In this document: positions 35,795-46,981 of the stretch, piece by piece
Layout of the letters: each line of letters starts with the position of its first letter
Numbering within the stretch: position 1 is the first letter of the stretch
Assembly (NCBI GenBank): GCA_027919835.1
Contig: JANVFP010000009.1
Coordinates: 558,001-622,000, forward strand
Length of the DNA: 64,000 nt
Reading direction: 5' to 3'
From: Lentinula raphanica
Lineage: Eukaryota > Basidiomycota > Agaricomycetes > Agaricales > Omphalotaceae
The notes under the pieces: model-generated
What the model was told of the DNA's origin: nothing
Seen by the model: the letters and a program-made list of their open reading frames with translations, nothing else
Databases searched by the model: none
Position numbers and translations under genes: made by a program

Positions 35795-37062
35795 TCAATT
35801 TCGAGGGCGAGTCTTGGGCGTCTGGACGTTCACAACGGACCTTTATTTGGACCTTCACTACTTACGAATACACTCACGAATTATCGTCTACTTACATACA
35901 GAGATATTACTGGCAACTATATCGATCTAATACGCTCATTGTATCATCATAATATAGGAGGATATCCTTGTTGGTCATGTTAACATTATCATACGAATCA
36001 TAAGCCAAGAAATCGAACATTCGCGTTTTCCGTGTGTTTGAATAACGCATATCTACATTTTTCGCCTTCGTAATCCGTCTTGGTGCATTGACCTTAGTCA
36101 GATTCGGCATTTTCTTAGTGAGATAATAAGCAGTCATTTTCCTCGAAGACTCGTTATATCTTGTCCTCCCCGCCTTCAAAAAATCACAATCGTGCCCTAC
36201 TGCGAACGTCTGACATTATTACTTTCCTGCCTTTTTATTGGACTCTTGTTTAACAAAATTCCACAACAGAACTCGTTATACCCTATGGCTTCCAGCTCTA
36301 CCTCTCTGGACGCCTGTAGTAGTTAGTATACACGACATGGCGCTTTCTTGAGGTGTATGTATCTTCGGGAATCAGAACTGCTTCAAACGGCTATAGGGAA
36401 CAGCGGGATATCATATACAGTCGCTGTGCACTGTTTCCCATCGAGTGCGGATATTATTAGAGTTGTGGTTTTCAGTTCACTGCATTGCCAAGTTGTGAAG
36501 CTGTGAGTTGCAGTATTGGTGATTGTCACATCAACAGTCTCGGTATCTATAATTTCACTGACAGAAGGATAGCCTAGGATAGCTGACAGTAGTCACGAAT
36601 GAGTCGGAAAACTTGAACGATGCGGCCGTATACTCAGTAATACTCTCTAGTCTGATATCCATAATCCGACAGCGTTCGGGCTGTTGCTATCGAGAGGGAG
36701 GTTGTGATTTCATAACTTATATAGAGCGAGAATTAGAACACGAAATGAAACTCCATGTAGGACATAGTACCCGTTCATTCCACTGACTCGGGGCTCACCC
36801 CTGTAGTCGCGTTAGCCTCATGACAATCATATGAGCCTGCAGAAGCACTGAAAAAAAACATCCACGCGAATAAGCTCAATGGCTCAACGATGAACGTAAT
36901 TACTTACTTACTAGTGAACTCAATCTTGACCTGCACAGACCTGTGTCGATATGATAAATCAAATTGCTGTGATTGCCCCGCATGAGTTGAACGTATCTCG
37001 AGCTAGTACAGACCGACGTTCGAGGTCTGTCACCAAATCTGACCTGTAACCCTATGAGTTTT
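35795..37062. other. intergenic, one possible small minus-strand gene
   Basis: A minus-strand frame ending at 36383 reads IIDTETVDVTITNTATHSFT and later TTTLIISALDGKQCTATVYD, which looks protein-like. A start at 36662 (MDIRLE) could be spliced to it using GTATTA...CCTAG, giving about 70 aa. A TATATAAG lies just upstream near 36720. There is no family match, so it is not called as a gene. Confidence 0.3.
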
Positions 37063-37109
37063 ACTTAAACAACCATGGACATGTCCACTTTTCGTTTAAA
37101 CCTGTTTAA
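37063..37109 (+). repeat. foldback element left terminal inverted repeat
   Basis: This is 47 bp, identical to the reverse complement of 39297-39343. It contains the nested palindromes CCATGG, ACATGT and GTTTAAAC. Confidence 0.9.
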
Positions 37110-37297
37110 TCATCCCAAAACATGTATATTATATTATAACTATATAGTGCCATTCCCTTTGGAAGAAGAAAGTGTACATAAACAAGGCAAAGGAAATTGA
37201 ATGAACTATATGTTTAAAAGCAACACAGCAAATGAGCGAACAGTTTTGAACCAGTGAAGGGTTTAAATGAGCCAATGGTTTAAAAGACAGGTGAACA

Positions 37298-37560
37298 GAT
37301 TAAACGGGCAAAGAGTTTAAACGGGTGGAAGAGTTTAAACGGGTGGAAGAGTTTAAACGGGTGGAAGAGTTTAAACGGGTGGAAGAGTTTAAACGGGTGA
37401 AGAGTTTAAACGGGTGGAAGAGTTTAAACGGGTGAAGAGTTTAAACGGGCGAAGGGTTTAAACGAGTGAAGGGTTTAAACGGGCGAAGAGTTTAAACGAG
37501 TGAAGAGTTTAAACGGGCGAAGGGTTTAAACGGGCGAAGGGTTTAAACGAGTGAAGATTT
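37298..37560 (+). repeat. left subterminal minisatellite, GTTTAAACGGG units
   Basis: Roughly 14 tandem units of 17-18 bp. Most read GAGTTTAAACGGGTGGAA or GGGTTTAAACGAGTGAA. Each carries the 8-bp palindrome GTTTAAAC. Looser versions begin near 37210. Confidence 0.85.
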
Positions 37561-37648
37561 TAGATGAGTGAAGGGTTATTGGGTAAAGGGTAAGAGTATG
37601 AATGAAACACTGCGACGAACCACTGCGAAGGATTTGGATGACTGGTGT

Positions 37649-37960
37649 TTAGTGTCCGGTAGCTCCGTTTGCTGTATCAATGTCACCTGAGCCCACGATG
37701 GAAACACGCGTATCTCCACCATGGTTAAAGACGATTGGGTCATGGAAAGCTGGTCTGGTTGCCCATCTGACAACAGCTGATGAAAAGAAGATAACTTGGA
37801 CAATCATTACGCACCTGTCGAACTTGAATATTTTTTCCTCCTCTATCCGCCACTGTTTGATACGGCTTGCCAGTGTTTCGCCCGACTCGCGACGTAGAAG
37901 AAAGGATAAAGCAGAAGTACGATATTTTTCTTCATATACGACGAATGGTGGAAGGAGATG
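37649..37960 (-). pseudogene. captured exon-like fragment inside the foldback element
   Basis: On the minus strand an open stretch containing PPFVVYEEKYRTSALSFLLR and SRIKQWRIEEEKIFKFD runs to a GTGCGT donor at 37814. A 48-bp intron ending GTCAG (37767) joins it to WATRPAFHDPIVFNHGGDTR then SIVGSGDIDTANGATGH and a stop at 37649. Frame and splice signals agree, so this looks like the 3' end of a real gene. Its upstream exons appear at 38030-38290 (LSFLLDTLITAAGSIVAGLF) and are partly duplicated. No family was recognised and no start is visible. Confidence 0.35.
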
Positions 37961-38029
37961 AACAGGTAGTGAGGTAAGGATATATGAAGCAGCCTTCGGG
38001 CATCGAATTCCAGCTAACCAAAAATGTTA

Positions 38030-38250
38030 AGCAGACACCGTAGGAGGAGGATGACCATTAGCATACCTCTGAGTCGTGAGCAATCCTGCGGCGCTGCTGC
38101 CTGCAGCAGTGATGAAGGACGTATAAGGCAGTCTTCGTGTATCGATTTCCACGCTAACTACGAACGATAAGAAAACACAGTAGGAGGATGACCAGTGACT
38201 TACCTTTGAGTCGTGAACAATCCTGCGACGATGCTGCCTGCAGCGGTGAT
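38030..38250. repeat. ~144-bp imperfect direct repeat within the element
   Basis: Two copies share GTAGGAGGATGACC, GAGTCGTGARCAATCCTGCG and TGCTGCCTGCAGC about 144 bp apart. On the minus strand each copy is an exon end (AAGSIVAGLFTTQR / AAGSSAAGLLTTQR) followed by a splice donor, so an exon-intron unit was duplicated. Confidence 0.65.
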
Positions 38251-38468
38251 GAGAGTATCGAGAAGAAATGAAAGATATTTCCCACGGTAGTGAGCAGTAA
38301 CCTGAACGCACGGGTCTCAGCAAAAACGACTGTAAAAGGAAAGTGTTCTGGATCTCTGACAAATCAGGCCCTTTCCTTTTACAGTCGTTTTTGCTGAGAC
38401 CCGTGCGTTCAGGTTACTGCTCACTACCGTGGGAAATATCTTTCATTTCTTCTCGATACTCTCATCAC
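38246..38468. repeat. 98-bp perfect inverted repeat with 27-nt loop
   Basis: Arms 38246-38343 and 38371-38468 are exact reverse complements, checked base by base, separated by 38344-38370. Any transcript across it would form a long perfect hairpin. The left arm overlaps the exon-like text of the captured gene fragment. Confidence 0.95.
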
Positions 38469-38964
38469 TGTCGGTAGCGTCGGTAGTTAACGTTCGCATC
38501 CTTGTCGTCTCAACACGACTCTTATTCAACCGCATCCTTGTCGTCTAACATGACTCTCGTTTACTCGCACACTTGTCCGTCGTCTCAACTTTGTTTGCTC
38601 GCAAGCTTGTTGTCTCAGCGCGACCGTTATTTACAAGTTGCACACTTTTCCGCAACTCTTATTTACTTGCACACTCGTTCGTCGCCTCATTTTTCTTCAC
38701 ACTCTTGTTGTCTCAACACGATTGTTCACTTGCATGCTTGTCGCACGCTTATCGTTTCAACACCACTGCTATTCAGTTGCACGCTCGTTGTCTCAACACG
38801 ACTCCTATTTACTTCCCTTCAACTTTGTTCACTCGCTTGCTTGTCGTCTCAACACGACCGTTCATTCGCATGCTCGTCACACACTTATCGTCTCAACACG
38901 ACTGCTATTCGGTCGCACGGTCGTCGTCTCAACATGACTCCTAACACTTGGTGTTGCCTCAGAA

Positions 38965-39260
38965 CACTCACTTTATATGTTTAATCCTTCACCTGTTTAA
39001 TCCTTCACCTGTTTAATCCTTCTCTTGTTTAATCCTTCTCTTGTTTAATCATCCTCATGTTTAATCCCTCTGGTTTAATTCCTCTGGTTTAATCCCTCTT
39101 GGTTTAAATACAGTGCTGTTTAATCCTACTTCAGTTTAAACTACTGCTGAGCTCAGTTTCTTTGACTTTTGCTTATCAGACATCTGTTCAGATCAATTGT
39201 CCTGTTTAACTCATGACTGTTTAAACCTCTTGTTTAAAACCTCTTGTTTAAACTTAGTAC
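38965..39260 (-). repeat. right subterminal GTTTAA array
   Basis: Tandem TGTTTAATCC(T/C)T units with variable spacers, then TGTTTAAACCTCT units. The sense is opposite to the left array, so the two subterminal regions can pair. Confidence 0.75.
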
Positions 39261-39296
39261 TGAAGGCTTTGTGAACGAATACAGTTATCTTCATGT

Positions 39297-39343
39297 TTAA
39301 ACAGGTTTAAACGAAAAGTGGACATGTCCATGGTTGTTTAAGT
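39297..39343 (-). repeat. foldback element right terminal inverted repeat
   Basis: This is the exact reverse complement of 37063-37109 over 47 bp. Confidence 0.9.
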
Positions 39344-39479
39344 ATTATAGAGCTTATTTCTCATCTGACAACGATTGAAGAGTTAGAACCAGAGATTCGA
39401 GCCTTGTCGGGTGGGTAGTATATGTGGAGAAGACCGATTGAGATGGGTGCTGTTTTAGAGGGGCGCGAAGGGTAAAGCT

Positions 39480-40100
39480 TTGAAGGGTAATGACGTGAAC
39501 TTTTGCCCAAGAAATTCATATCTTCCGAAGGTTGAAAGACCAGAGGGCCGTTTCAAGACGTCAAGTGAGCGAGAAGGCATTCCCAGATAGGGACACCCGT
39601 CACCTACCTGTGCAAAGGTGTCATTCAAAGAAATAATACGATACCAAAACAGCGGCAGCGCCAACAAGTTGATAGTGACTCGGAGTGTTGCTCCGTACCG
39701 AGGGAGATTTGAGTCTGTCGGACTTCCGAATCCCACCATTAGAGACTATTGATCCCACCGCCTTGCAAGACGATAAGGCAACATCTCCGGTCCTGCGAGC
39801 AGAAGCCTTTGAATATACTTACTCAACATTGCCCAATGTCACCTGTACAAAAATCATACAATTTGATGTCAAGAGAAGCCACTCCAAAACAGTGACGCCC
39901 GTCGACCTGTGCAAAAGTTCCATCGCGAGTGCCATCGAAAGAGATAATACGATAACAAGAAACAGCAGCGCAACGGAAATGAGCCAAGTCGATAGTGCGC
40001 CTTGCAGGAAGATAGAGCAACATTTCCAGTCCTGCAAGCAGGAGCCTTCGGATATACCCAACATTTTCCAATGTTACATGTACAAGAATTCTGCAAATTC
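39480..40100 (-). repeat. decayed ~260-bp tandem duplication with exon-like text
   Basis: On the minus strand two related blocks share GGCTYCTGCTYGCAGGAC, GAAATGTTGC/GAGATGTTGC, TGCAAGGCG and CGTATTAT-TCTTT. The better-preserved block reads GYIRRLLLAGLEMLLYLPAR and the other YIQRLLLAGPEMLPYRLARR. Putative introns of about 60 bp follow each. Stops and length changes suggest a dead duplicated gene fragment; the family is unknown. Confidence 0.4.
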
Positions 40101-40218
40101 TGATATCAAATCATTCAAGCCTGGACCAGTGGACCACTACCATCTACCTGCGTTCATGATCTGATGAGGAAGAGTTTGATTATCGAGGAAATATTTGACG
40201 AGCCTGTGCATCCGACAA

Positions 40219-41142
40219 TCAAGCGCTGCGCTTCCAGACAACAATTCTGTCCTTCCCCTTATGCGCATCGAGTAGTATCGCGTCGTCCGGAATCTCATCC
40301 AGCACGATCTCCCACTTATTGCCTTCGGTACGCAAAACTTCTTCGTACGAAGCAAAGTTACTGTAAAACGGCGGACCAGAGCCGTAAGGTTGAGGATCAT
40401 GAGGTGGAGCTTGCGGAAACATCAAGGTGATGAGATAGCCTCCGGGCTTGATAAGAGAGTTGATTTGGGAGCCCCATTGAGGTCGTTTCGAGGGAGGGAT
40501 GGCGACAAAAAATCTGTACAACGGTCCTTCAGTAGGGAAGAGGGATGTAATGTGAACTTACGTGTAGTCGTAAATCAGGTCGAATTTCTGATCCTCCGGA
40601 ACTCTGTATTCAAAGAAATCTGCTACTTCGAAATGAGTTTTGGACGTCACTTCTGGGTTCAGCGATCCTGATTGCAAAAGCCTGAATGCCTGTAAATGAG
40701 TCTGAGAATCTGATCCCAATTGACTCTTGAACTTCACTCGTTTGCAGCTTCAACGGCTGTGACAGAGCCATCCAGACCGACAGTGTCATGTCCCAAGACA
40801 GACGCGAGATAAATCGCATCATATCCCTGACAGAAAGATTGGATAGAATGAAGATATCACCGAATGGCCGAGCTGTTTGAAACGTACCCTGCCGCATCCT
40901 GGAACTAGGGCTCTTGCACCTTTCGAAAACGGGATACTTCCACTTTCAATGACTTGTCGCAATGGTGGCTGAATTTCACCAGAGTCCCATGGCGTTATGT
41001 TTTGTTTCCTGTATACGATAAGCGGTGGGAATGGAAAACGATCACGATGGATCTACCAGAGGATATCCCAGCTTTTAGGATCGTTTGTGACGAGAGAGCG
41101 CATTGTAGCTACTCGATCTCCAAGTGGATGGTCTGTTGACAT
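40219..41142 (-). CDS. TPMT-family thiol/halide S-methyltransferase, copy 2
   Basis: Complement(join(40219-40513, 40562-40681, 40738-40826, 40888-41008, 41057-41142)), 236 aa, all introns closing in frame. It shows NITPWDSGEIQPPLRQVIES, the SAM motif ALVPGCGRGYDAIYLA, FDLIYDYTFFVAIPP and LIKPGGYLITLMFP. It ends HKGKDRIVVWKR like copy 1. It lacks the penultimate intron of copy 1, and its third-from-last exon has exactly the same length (120 bp). A 16-bp-longer than usual 3' splice region at 40682 leaves two candidate AGs; the inner one keeps the frame. Predicted cytosolic, with substrate unknown. The two copies lie 20 kb apart in the same orientation, so they are old paralogues rather than a fresh tandem pair. 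Confidence 0.87.
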
Positions 41143-41634
41143 GGCGCTGAACCTAGTTATGTTAGTCCTTGTGGTGGTTAGGAGCAAGTAGTATGTCCGC
41201 CAACTCGCAAGGCCTGGGTTTCTGAGCATCACGATCTTTATGATCACCCGAGTCCATGGCCGTTTCGTTCTACGGTCATTGGTGATGAGTCATCATTTTC
41301 GGAATTTCGTGACAGTAAACGTGATTTTAGGCCGACGAGGACCGATGACTCATCGATTCCAGAACGAGGTCTCCCGGCTCAGTGATCAGCGCCTCTCCCG
41401 CTCCTCTCTCAGTCAGCCTCAGGAACCCCTGCTCAGTGCTCACAAACTACACACCATTGATAGATAGCATTCGTACCCCCGCTTTCAAGTACTCATCCTC
41501 ATGAACGGAAGATTTGTCGCGTAGCAAATTTACTCTGTGCCGGCCGTCAGATACTACTCAGGGTTGAACAAATGCATCTCTTCTTCGACCCCCCACCTCC
41601 ATTTCATTAAGCAGAACTTCCTGCCTAATTGTCA
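41143..41634. other. divergent promoter region, no gene
   Basis: This lies between two divergently transcribed genes. It carries short reverse-complementary text such as GATGAGTCATC near 41285 and GATGACTCATC near 41344. No coding frame was supported. Confidence 0.4.
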
Positions 41635-42680
41635 ATGACCTCCTCTCCGAGCCCCGTTATCTTCATCACTGGATGCACCGTGGGCGGAATAGGGGCCGCA
41701 CTGTAAGTCTGCAGGATCCTAGAACACGTCGTAGTGTACTGAGTGTCGCTCGTTCTTTCTCAGCGCCGAAGTTTTTGCAGAACGAGGCTGCACAGTATAC
41801 GCCTCTGCACGTTCTGAGAAATCCATGGATGGTCTACACCATCCGAACATTCGAAAGCTCCTAGTCGATGTCACCTCCGATGAGTCTGTCAAGAATGCAG
41901 TTGATGAGATATACAAGCAGGCAGCGAGGATGGATGTCGCTATCTCAAATGCTGGACTACCTGGGATAGGTGGGTGACAATCACGAGCAACGCGTCTGTA
42001 TGTTGCGTTTGAAACTGAATCAGCGCGTCTCTAGGACCTCTCATCGACCTCTCTCTCGACTATACCCAATCAGTCATGGATACTAATTTCTTTGGCTTTG
42101 TTCGTCTCTGCAATCATATCGTCCCTCGCATGGCCAAGTCAAAAACGAAGGGACTTATCATCCCCATTGGCTCGATCTTGGGTGAATTCGGGACCCCTTG
42201 GACTGGTATATATAATGCTTCAAAGGCAGCGTTGCATTCGTACGCAGAAACACTGGAGATGGAATGTAGACCACTGGGTGTGAACGTCATGCTCGTCGCA
42301 CCAGGGAGTATAATCTCAAATATCGCGAATGTTAGTTATACACCTCTCTCAAACCTTGTTTTTCCTTTCTTATCCTCTTTGTTCAGAACGCAGCCAAAGG
42401 CCAATTCCACGATCCTCCTCCGGGTTCTCTATACGAAGCCTTTTCTTCCTCAATCAGATTTGTTATGTTCCAGTCACAGACAAGAGAATACGGAGCCATG
42501 CCCACGCGAGATTTTGCCACTCAGCTTACAGACTACATCGTCACTTGGAATGGACAACTAGTAGCATCTCCGATGAAATATGTTTCCTTGGGAGGATCAA
42601 CCTGGGTATACAAAGGCTTGAAATGGTTACCAAGACAGTGGTCGTACGATATGATATGGAATGGCTTGAGCAAGAAATAG
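41635..42680 (+). CDS. classical SDR, AYR1-like oxidoreductase
   Basis: Join(41635-41702, 41764-41969, 42035-42330, 42387-42680), 287 aa. The Rossmann motif is TGCTVGGIG near residue 13. NAG appears in ISNAGLPG, a catalytic Ser region in IIPIGSILGEFG, and YNASKAALHSYAETL supplies the YxxxK pair. Then comes VAPGSIISN. This matches the AYR1-type SDR group (yeast 1-acyl-dihydroxyacetone-phosphate reductase and fungal relatives), NADPH-dependent and lipid-associated in yeast. The C-terminus LKWLPRQWSYDMIWNGLSKK is amphipathic and may bind membranes. The third intron uses a weaker GTTAGT donor. The true substrate is not predictable. Confidence 0.85.
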
Positions 42681-42781
42681 ACCCTCAAATGAAAATGCTT
42701 AGATATTTTCTTCTCATTCTGAGCACCACGAAAGATGCACATAATGATAGAAGGTACTGACAATTTTGTATGGGGGAGTAA

Positions 42782-43917
42782 TCAAAGGGTTCCATACCCG
42801 TCATTCGACAGACCTGTGCTATCCTGGTTGGTTATAATCGCTCCCGCCGTCCCCAGTGACTGCACAGTCGAGACAACAAAATCGTCGACCTCATCCCGAG
42901 GTGAGGCACCTGCATTCGCGATCACAGAAGCGTATACCTCAGCCGCCGTGAGAGTTCCGGCTATACTGAGTGACGTCGAAGACCAAGGTGAGCCAAGGAC
43001 CTGTGCGCTACCAACTGTGTTGGCCGCAGCACCGTTCAGCACACCATCTTTGTTACTATCCAGGAGGTTGCCGGTGGCAAAGACGCTTTGGTTATCGTCG
43101 ATCTGGAAGTAGTCGTCGGAGGCGCTCGTTGTACTGGGGCCCGCGATGAAGTAGTTGTTCAGGATATCATGAGAGAAAACGCCTCCGGTATTGGCAACGG
43201 TATAACCAGCTTGATAATTATAAATGACCTGCGTGACAGTTTTCAAACACTGGAAGAGCACACTTTTGGAACGAGACCTACATTGTTGATATACTGTGTA
43301 TTGGCTTTTGATAGCGGTTGACGATTATGTGCACTAACCCATAGATTCCCAAACCAAGTGGCAGGTCCAGTTTCCAAATGAGCACCAAACTGTTGCCCGA
43401 TGGGTAGAGCAATAATGGAGTTCGACACAGTCACATTGACCGCACCGACAGCATCCACAGTGTCGAACACCCCATATTCAAGCGAACAATGGTCCAGAAT
43501 GACATTACTCGCATCGCCCATGTTGAATGCGCTTTTACCGTCATCTGTCTCCTCTGTTCCTTGCCTCATACGCAGGTTGCGCACAATGATGTTAGTCTTC
43601 CCACTTGCGGAGACCTCCCTGCCCATGACTCCAATACCGGGTGAAGGTGCAGTTTGACCATTGATAGTAAGGTCACTGGAAAGCGATATCGGGGATTCGA
43701 GTACGATGTAGCCGCTGACGGCAAAGGTTATGTTCCTCCCTGACTCGCTCACGGCGTCTCGAAAGGATCCAGTGCCGGAGTCAGCCAAAGTGGTCACCGT
43801 GAACGCGGTAGTGCCTCCAGTCGCGATGGAGCCAAACCCGACAGCTCCTTCGAATGCCAATGCTGAAGCCAAAGCAGGGAGCACCAAAAGTGCAAGGAAA
43901 GAAGAGATTCGTGCCAT
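42782..43917 (-). CDS. secreted PL1-like pectate lyase
   Basis: Complement(join(42782-43228, 43282-43917)), 360 aa with one 53-bp intron. A signal peptide (MARISSFLALLVLPALASA) precedes a mature start AFEGAVGFGSIATGG. The right-handed beta-helix markers of polysaccharide lyase family 1 follow: FRDAVSESGRNITFAVSGYI, LTINGQTAPSPGIGV, NIIVRNLRMRQG and SNVILDHCSLEYG. The later FSHDILNNYFIAGPS is also family-like. The calcium-binding Asp region (DDGKSAFNMGDASN) is present, but the exact catalytic Arg is not certain. It should cleave pectate or a related uronan outside the cell, a plant-wall degrading role. Convergent with the AYR1-like gene, 101 bp apart. Confidence 0.82.
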
Positions 43918-44763
43918 TCCTGAACGCGATTCACGACCATTGACGAATTCTTATAATCCTAGAGGAAAGAGCGCGTGAATTCCGGGATATTGCAAGAAAT
44001 CATTTGACAACAAGCACCTGAGATCAGAGCATAAGGTGACACTGTAGCGGTTGCAAAGGAACGTGAACGAAGTTGTCAATTTACACGAAATGCGGACCGC
44101 CAGCGAGCTTACAAGGGACCAGTTTCAAAGCGTCCTTAGCATCATGATCCACGCGAGTCCCTCTGTCCCTCTGGACATTTATCCGTGCTTGTTGCCGGTT
44201 TTCACTGTATGCTACCGCCGAGAGCTCCTTCCAGAAGAAGAGATTGATGTTCAAGAACGGGATAACTGTGGTCAATAATAATGAAGGACGGTTGAATCGA
44301 CCAGATGCTGCGTTACGCTGTGAAATTATGGTTCATTCCACCAGAAGCACGAGGGCGAGGATATCCGAGATGCATACACATAATTCCAGTGAGGTTTCGA
44401 GTGTATAGAGCAAACGTGTGTGGTGGCTTGTTGTACAGTTGTAGAACGTCGTGGTTGCAGTGAAAGGTACGTGTGGCCACGTGCCCGCGTCTCGTACACG
44501 TCTTTATTCAAGAACGATTTCTTCTTCTTGAGCTACAAGACGGCTAGCCAGGCTAGTACACGTCCAACTTGATTAGAGGAGTGTACCTTTGAGCCCCAAT
44601 GTATATCCCATACACTACAACAAGTGAAATCGATACAAGAAGAACTGTACAGAGAATAATGTAAGAAACAGTATAATAGTAGCGGCAGAATTTACACGAA
44701 TAACAAACGCAAGCAAGAAACGATACTTATTAAGATACATGGAACGCCTAGTAGATCATTTTT
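43918..44763. other. intergenic, nothing recognised
   Basis: Contains the promoter of the lyase gene and the 3' flank of the next gene. No coding or repeat signal was found. Confidence 0.4.
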
Positions 44764-46981
44764 TCAAGCAAGCGCAACGCTCTCCCTATCTCTCTCATGA
44801 TCACCTACCACACTATCATTCGCACCATCATCCATAGTCGTATTCACCGTCTTCACCGTGAACCGTCTCTGCGGTGCATCAGGCCTCCCCTGCGGAGGTG
44901 TGACCGCCATCGTATGAAGCATCGGGACTGCATCTGATCCTCCCTGGCCTCCAGCTCTAGGTGCATTCGCTGCCATCTGATTCACATAGGCATCAATAGC
45001 CCCAATATCAGGACCTACGATGCTACTATCTTGCGAACCCTGCAACTGCAAAGGCCGCGACTTTTCATTGACCGGGAAGTGTGAAGCATCATGACCTGTC
45101 CCCTGCGTCTCACGACGTTGAGCAGCAACATCCCTCGAATCGGCAAGTCCAGGAGCAGCGGACGCAGGAGGATTAGCAACCGCATCGTCGTATGCTGGTG
45201 GGTTCATCCTCCGCGGTGGAGGAGCGAACAGCGAGTCTTGAGAGTCCCGTTTAGTCGAGGCACCATCAGTGTAGACAGTTCCTGGTGCTGCTACTCCAGC
45301 AGCAGTATTGCCGCCTTTCGTTATCGCAGCAGAAGAGGGCGATGTGAGCGGTAGCAGGAAAGGTTGTATAGACATTTCGTGGCCGAACGAAGAATCCGGG
45401 CTCTGACTTCTCGCCATGAATTGCATACTCGGTGAGGGAGAGTCGTATCTGGTAATACCGGTGATGGTACTTGCACGACCGTTGTAAGACGAAGGGGGAG
45501 AAGTCATGGGTCCGCTTCCTCCTCCTACTAAATGGGGAGGAGTAGAAAACGCGCCCATAGAGCTGACCGAACCCATGTGGGATGATGAACCAAATGGAGA
45601 GGGCGACAGCCCGTACTGTTGCATGTTAACTGAACCCATATAGGCATCGACCCCATTCCCAGGAACCGTCCCGTTTCCAAAGCTTGTGTCTGCATAATGC
45701 GAACGACTCGTAAGATCCGAGGGCGACCGGGTATGTCCTTGGGTATCAAAGTTAGTTGAGTCTAGTTCTTGATGTGTCCCAGTCAGTCTTTTGATACCGG
45801 CTATACCTGAACGACGGCGTCTTCGGAGAATCCACCACGCTGCGATTGCCCCAAGGATGAGGACGACGACGCCTCCTGCGACGCCGCCGCCGATAGCTCC
45901 TGCGCTGGAATGAGAGGAGGTGGAGTCGGATGAAGGGGTAGATGAAGTTATCGGGGCACCATAGACGTCTGCATGACCTTGTTCGGAGATATTCTTAGCT
46001 TGATCGATGTTGAATATCGCATTTTGCCATGTTGAAGCTGAGGGAATGAAGTGTTTAGTGCAAAACACATGGTCGTAAGGTCATGGGAAGACTTACGGTC
46101 CACAGTGGCATAGAAAGGAATGGAAGTGTTACTGAGAGTCACCACATCGGAAGGATAATAGCTATAACAGTCATGCTTCTTGCTCAACTCGACGAAGATT
46201 TCTCAGAGAAAGATACAGTACGCACGTGGTGGTGGAAAGAGAGGAATCACAGTCGGCGCGAAATTGTGCCCACCTATGGTTTTTCAATCGATTTGAATGT
46301 AGGAACTCGCAAATAGCCCAAGGGCAGTGCGAAGAAACGTACGTTAGGATACTTGAATTCAAACCTTGGCAGGCTGTACAAGCACTGTACAAATTGTATG
46401 CCGCCCATGAACTGTTCCGGATGAAAATCACATAACGATAGCGTTCAACGGAACGGTTCCAGAACCCAGTGAATCAGACGTTCGTTGGAAGATTGATAGC
46501 ATGGAGAGTAACCAGATTTCGAGGACGAGATGTGGGATCGAATGAAGGAACGTCCGTGGTTGAGAGTATGCAGATAGAAAGGCAAGTACTGTCAGCGAGT
46601 GGCCCGACAGAAAAAAAACGGCAAAGATTTACCAACTGCACCCATTGATTGGTTGTCCATTCACTCCAGGTGGATTGTAGTGATTTCCAGGATCCAATGA
46701 GGGCACGGTGTAGTCTGCAAGCGACAAAAGGGAGTAGGCATCGTAAGTAAAAATTATTCGATTCATTCCAAGTCCTGACAATCATCCTGCTACTATCCTC
46801 TTCTACAGCACTTCTGAGCATCACAACACGAATAATACTCACCAGAACTTCCACAACCACCCACGACAGCAGCAGCAACGAGACAGGGCGAAGACTGAGC
46901 GGAATCCTCTGTCCATTCGAATCCTGTTTCGCATGTGGCGTTGGTATTTGGTCCACGACGGGTGAGCGTGAAGGTGGGCAT
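44764..46981 (-). CDS. Cys-rich single-pass membrane protein with long cytoplasmic tail
   Basis: Complement(join(44764-46037, 46097-46161, 46226-46273, 46343-46411, 46633-46714, 46843-46981)), 558 aa. The ectodomain carries a pattern common in Agaricomycetes: SPCLVAAAVVGGCG, DYTVPSLDPGNHYNPPG, CSCSWAAYNLYSACTACQGL, DVVTLSNTSIPFYATVD and STWQNAIFN. A Ser/Thr stalk leads to a transmembrane helix (GGVAGGVVVLILGAIAAWWI) stopped by RRRRR. A ~300-residue Ser/Pro/Gly-rich tail follows. The unusual 221-bp intron (46412-46632) is required to keep the CSC cysteines in frame. No signal peptide is visible at the chosen ATG and a stop lies upstream, so a further 5' exon may exist. Possible wall-stress sensor or adhesion-type protein; function unknown. 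Confidence 0.72.

Larger units (their letters stand above)
37063..39343. mobile_element. non-autonomous foldback element with 47-bp perfect TIRs
   Basis: The first 47 bp (37063-37109), beginning ACTTAAACAACCATGGACAT, recur exactly in reverse complement at 39297-39343. Just inside both ends are arrays built on GTTTAA/GTTTAAAC. The left array carries AACGGGTGGAAGAGTTTA-type units and the right array TGTTTAATCCTTCACC-type units, in opposite sense, so the ends can fold together. The centre holds gene-like exon pieces, a 144-bp direct repeat, a 98-bp perfect hairpin and a degenerate TTGTCGTCTCAACACGAC satellite (38490-38960). No transposase is present. The outer motif TTAA could be part of the terminus or a target duplication. 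Confidence 0.8.

Noticed and set aside
38502..38984. Three overlapping plus-strand ORFs of 99-160 codons
   Set aside because: All frames are open at once over a degenerate CGTCTCAACACGACT satellite; no protein-like conservation or start context.
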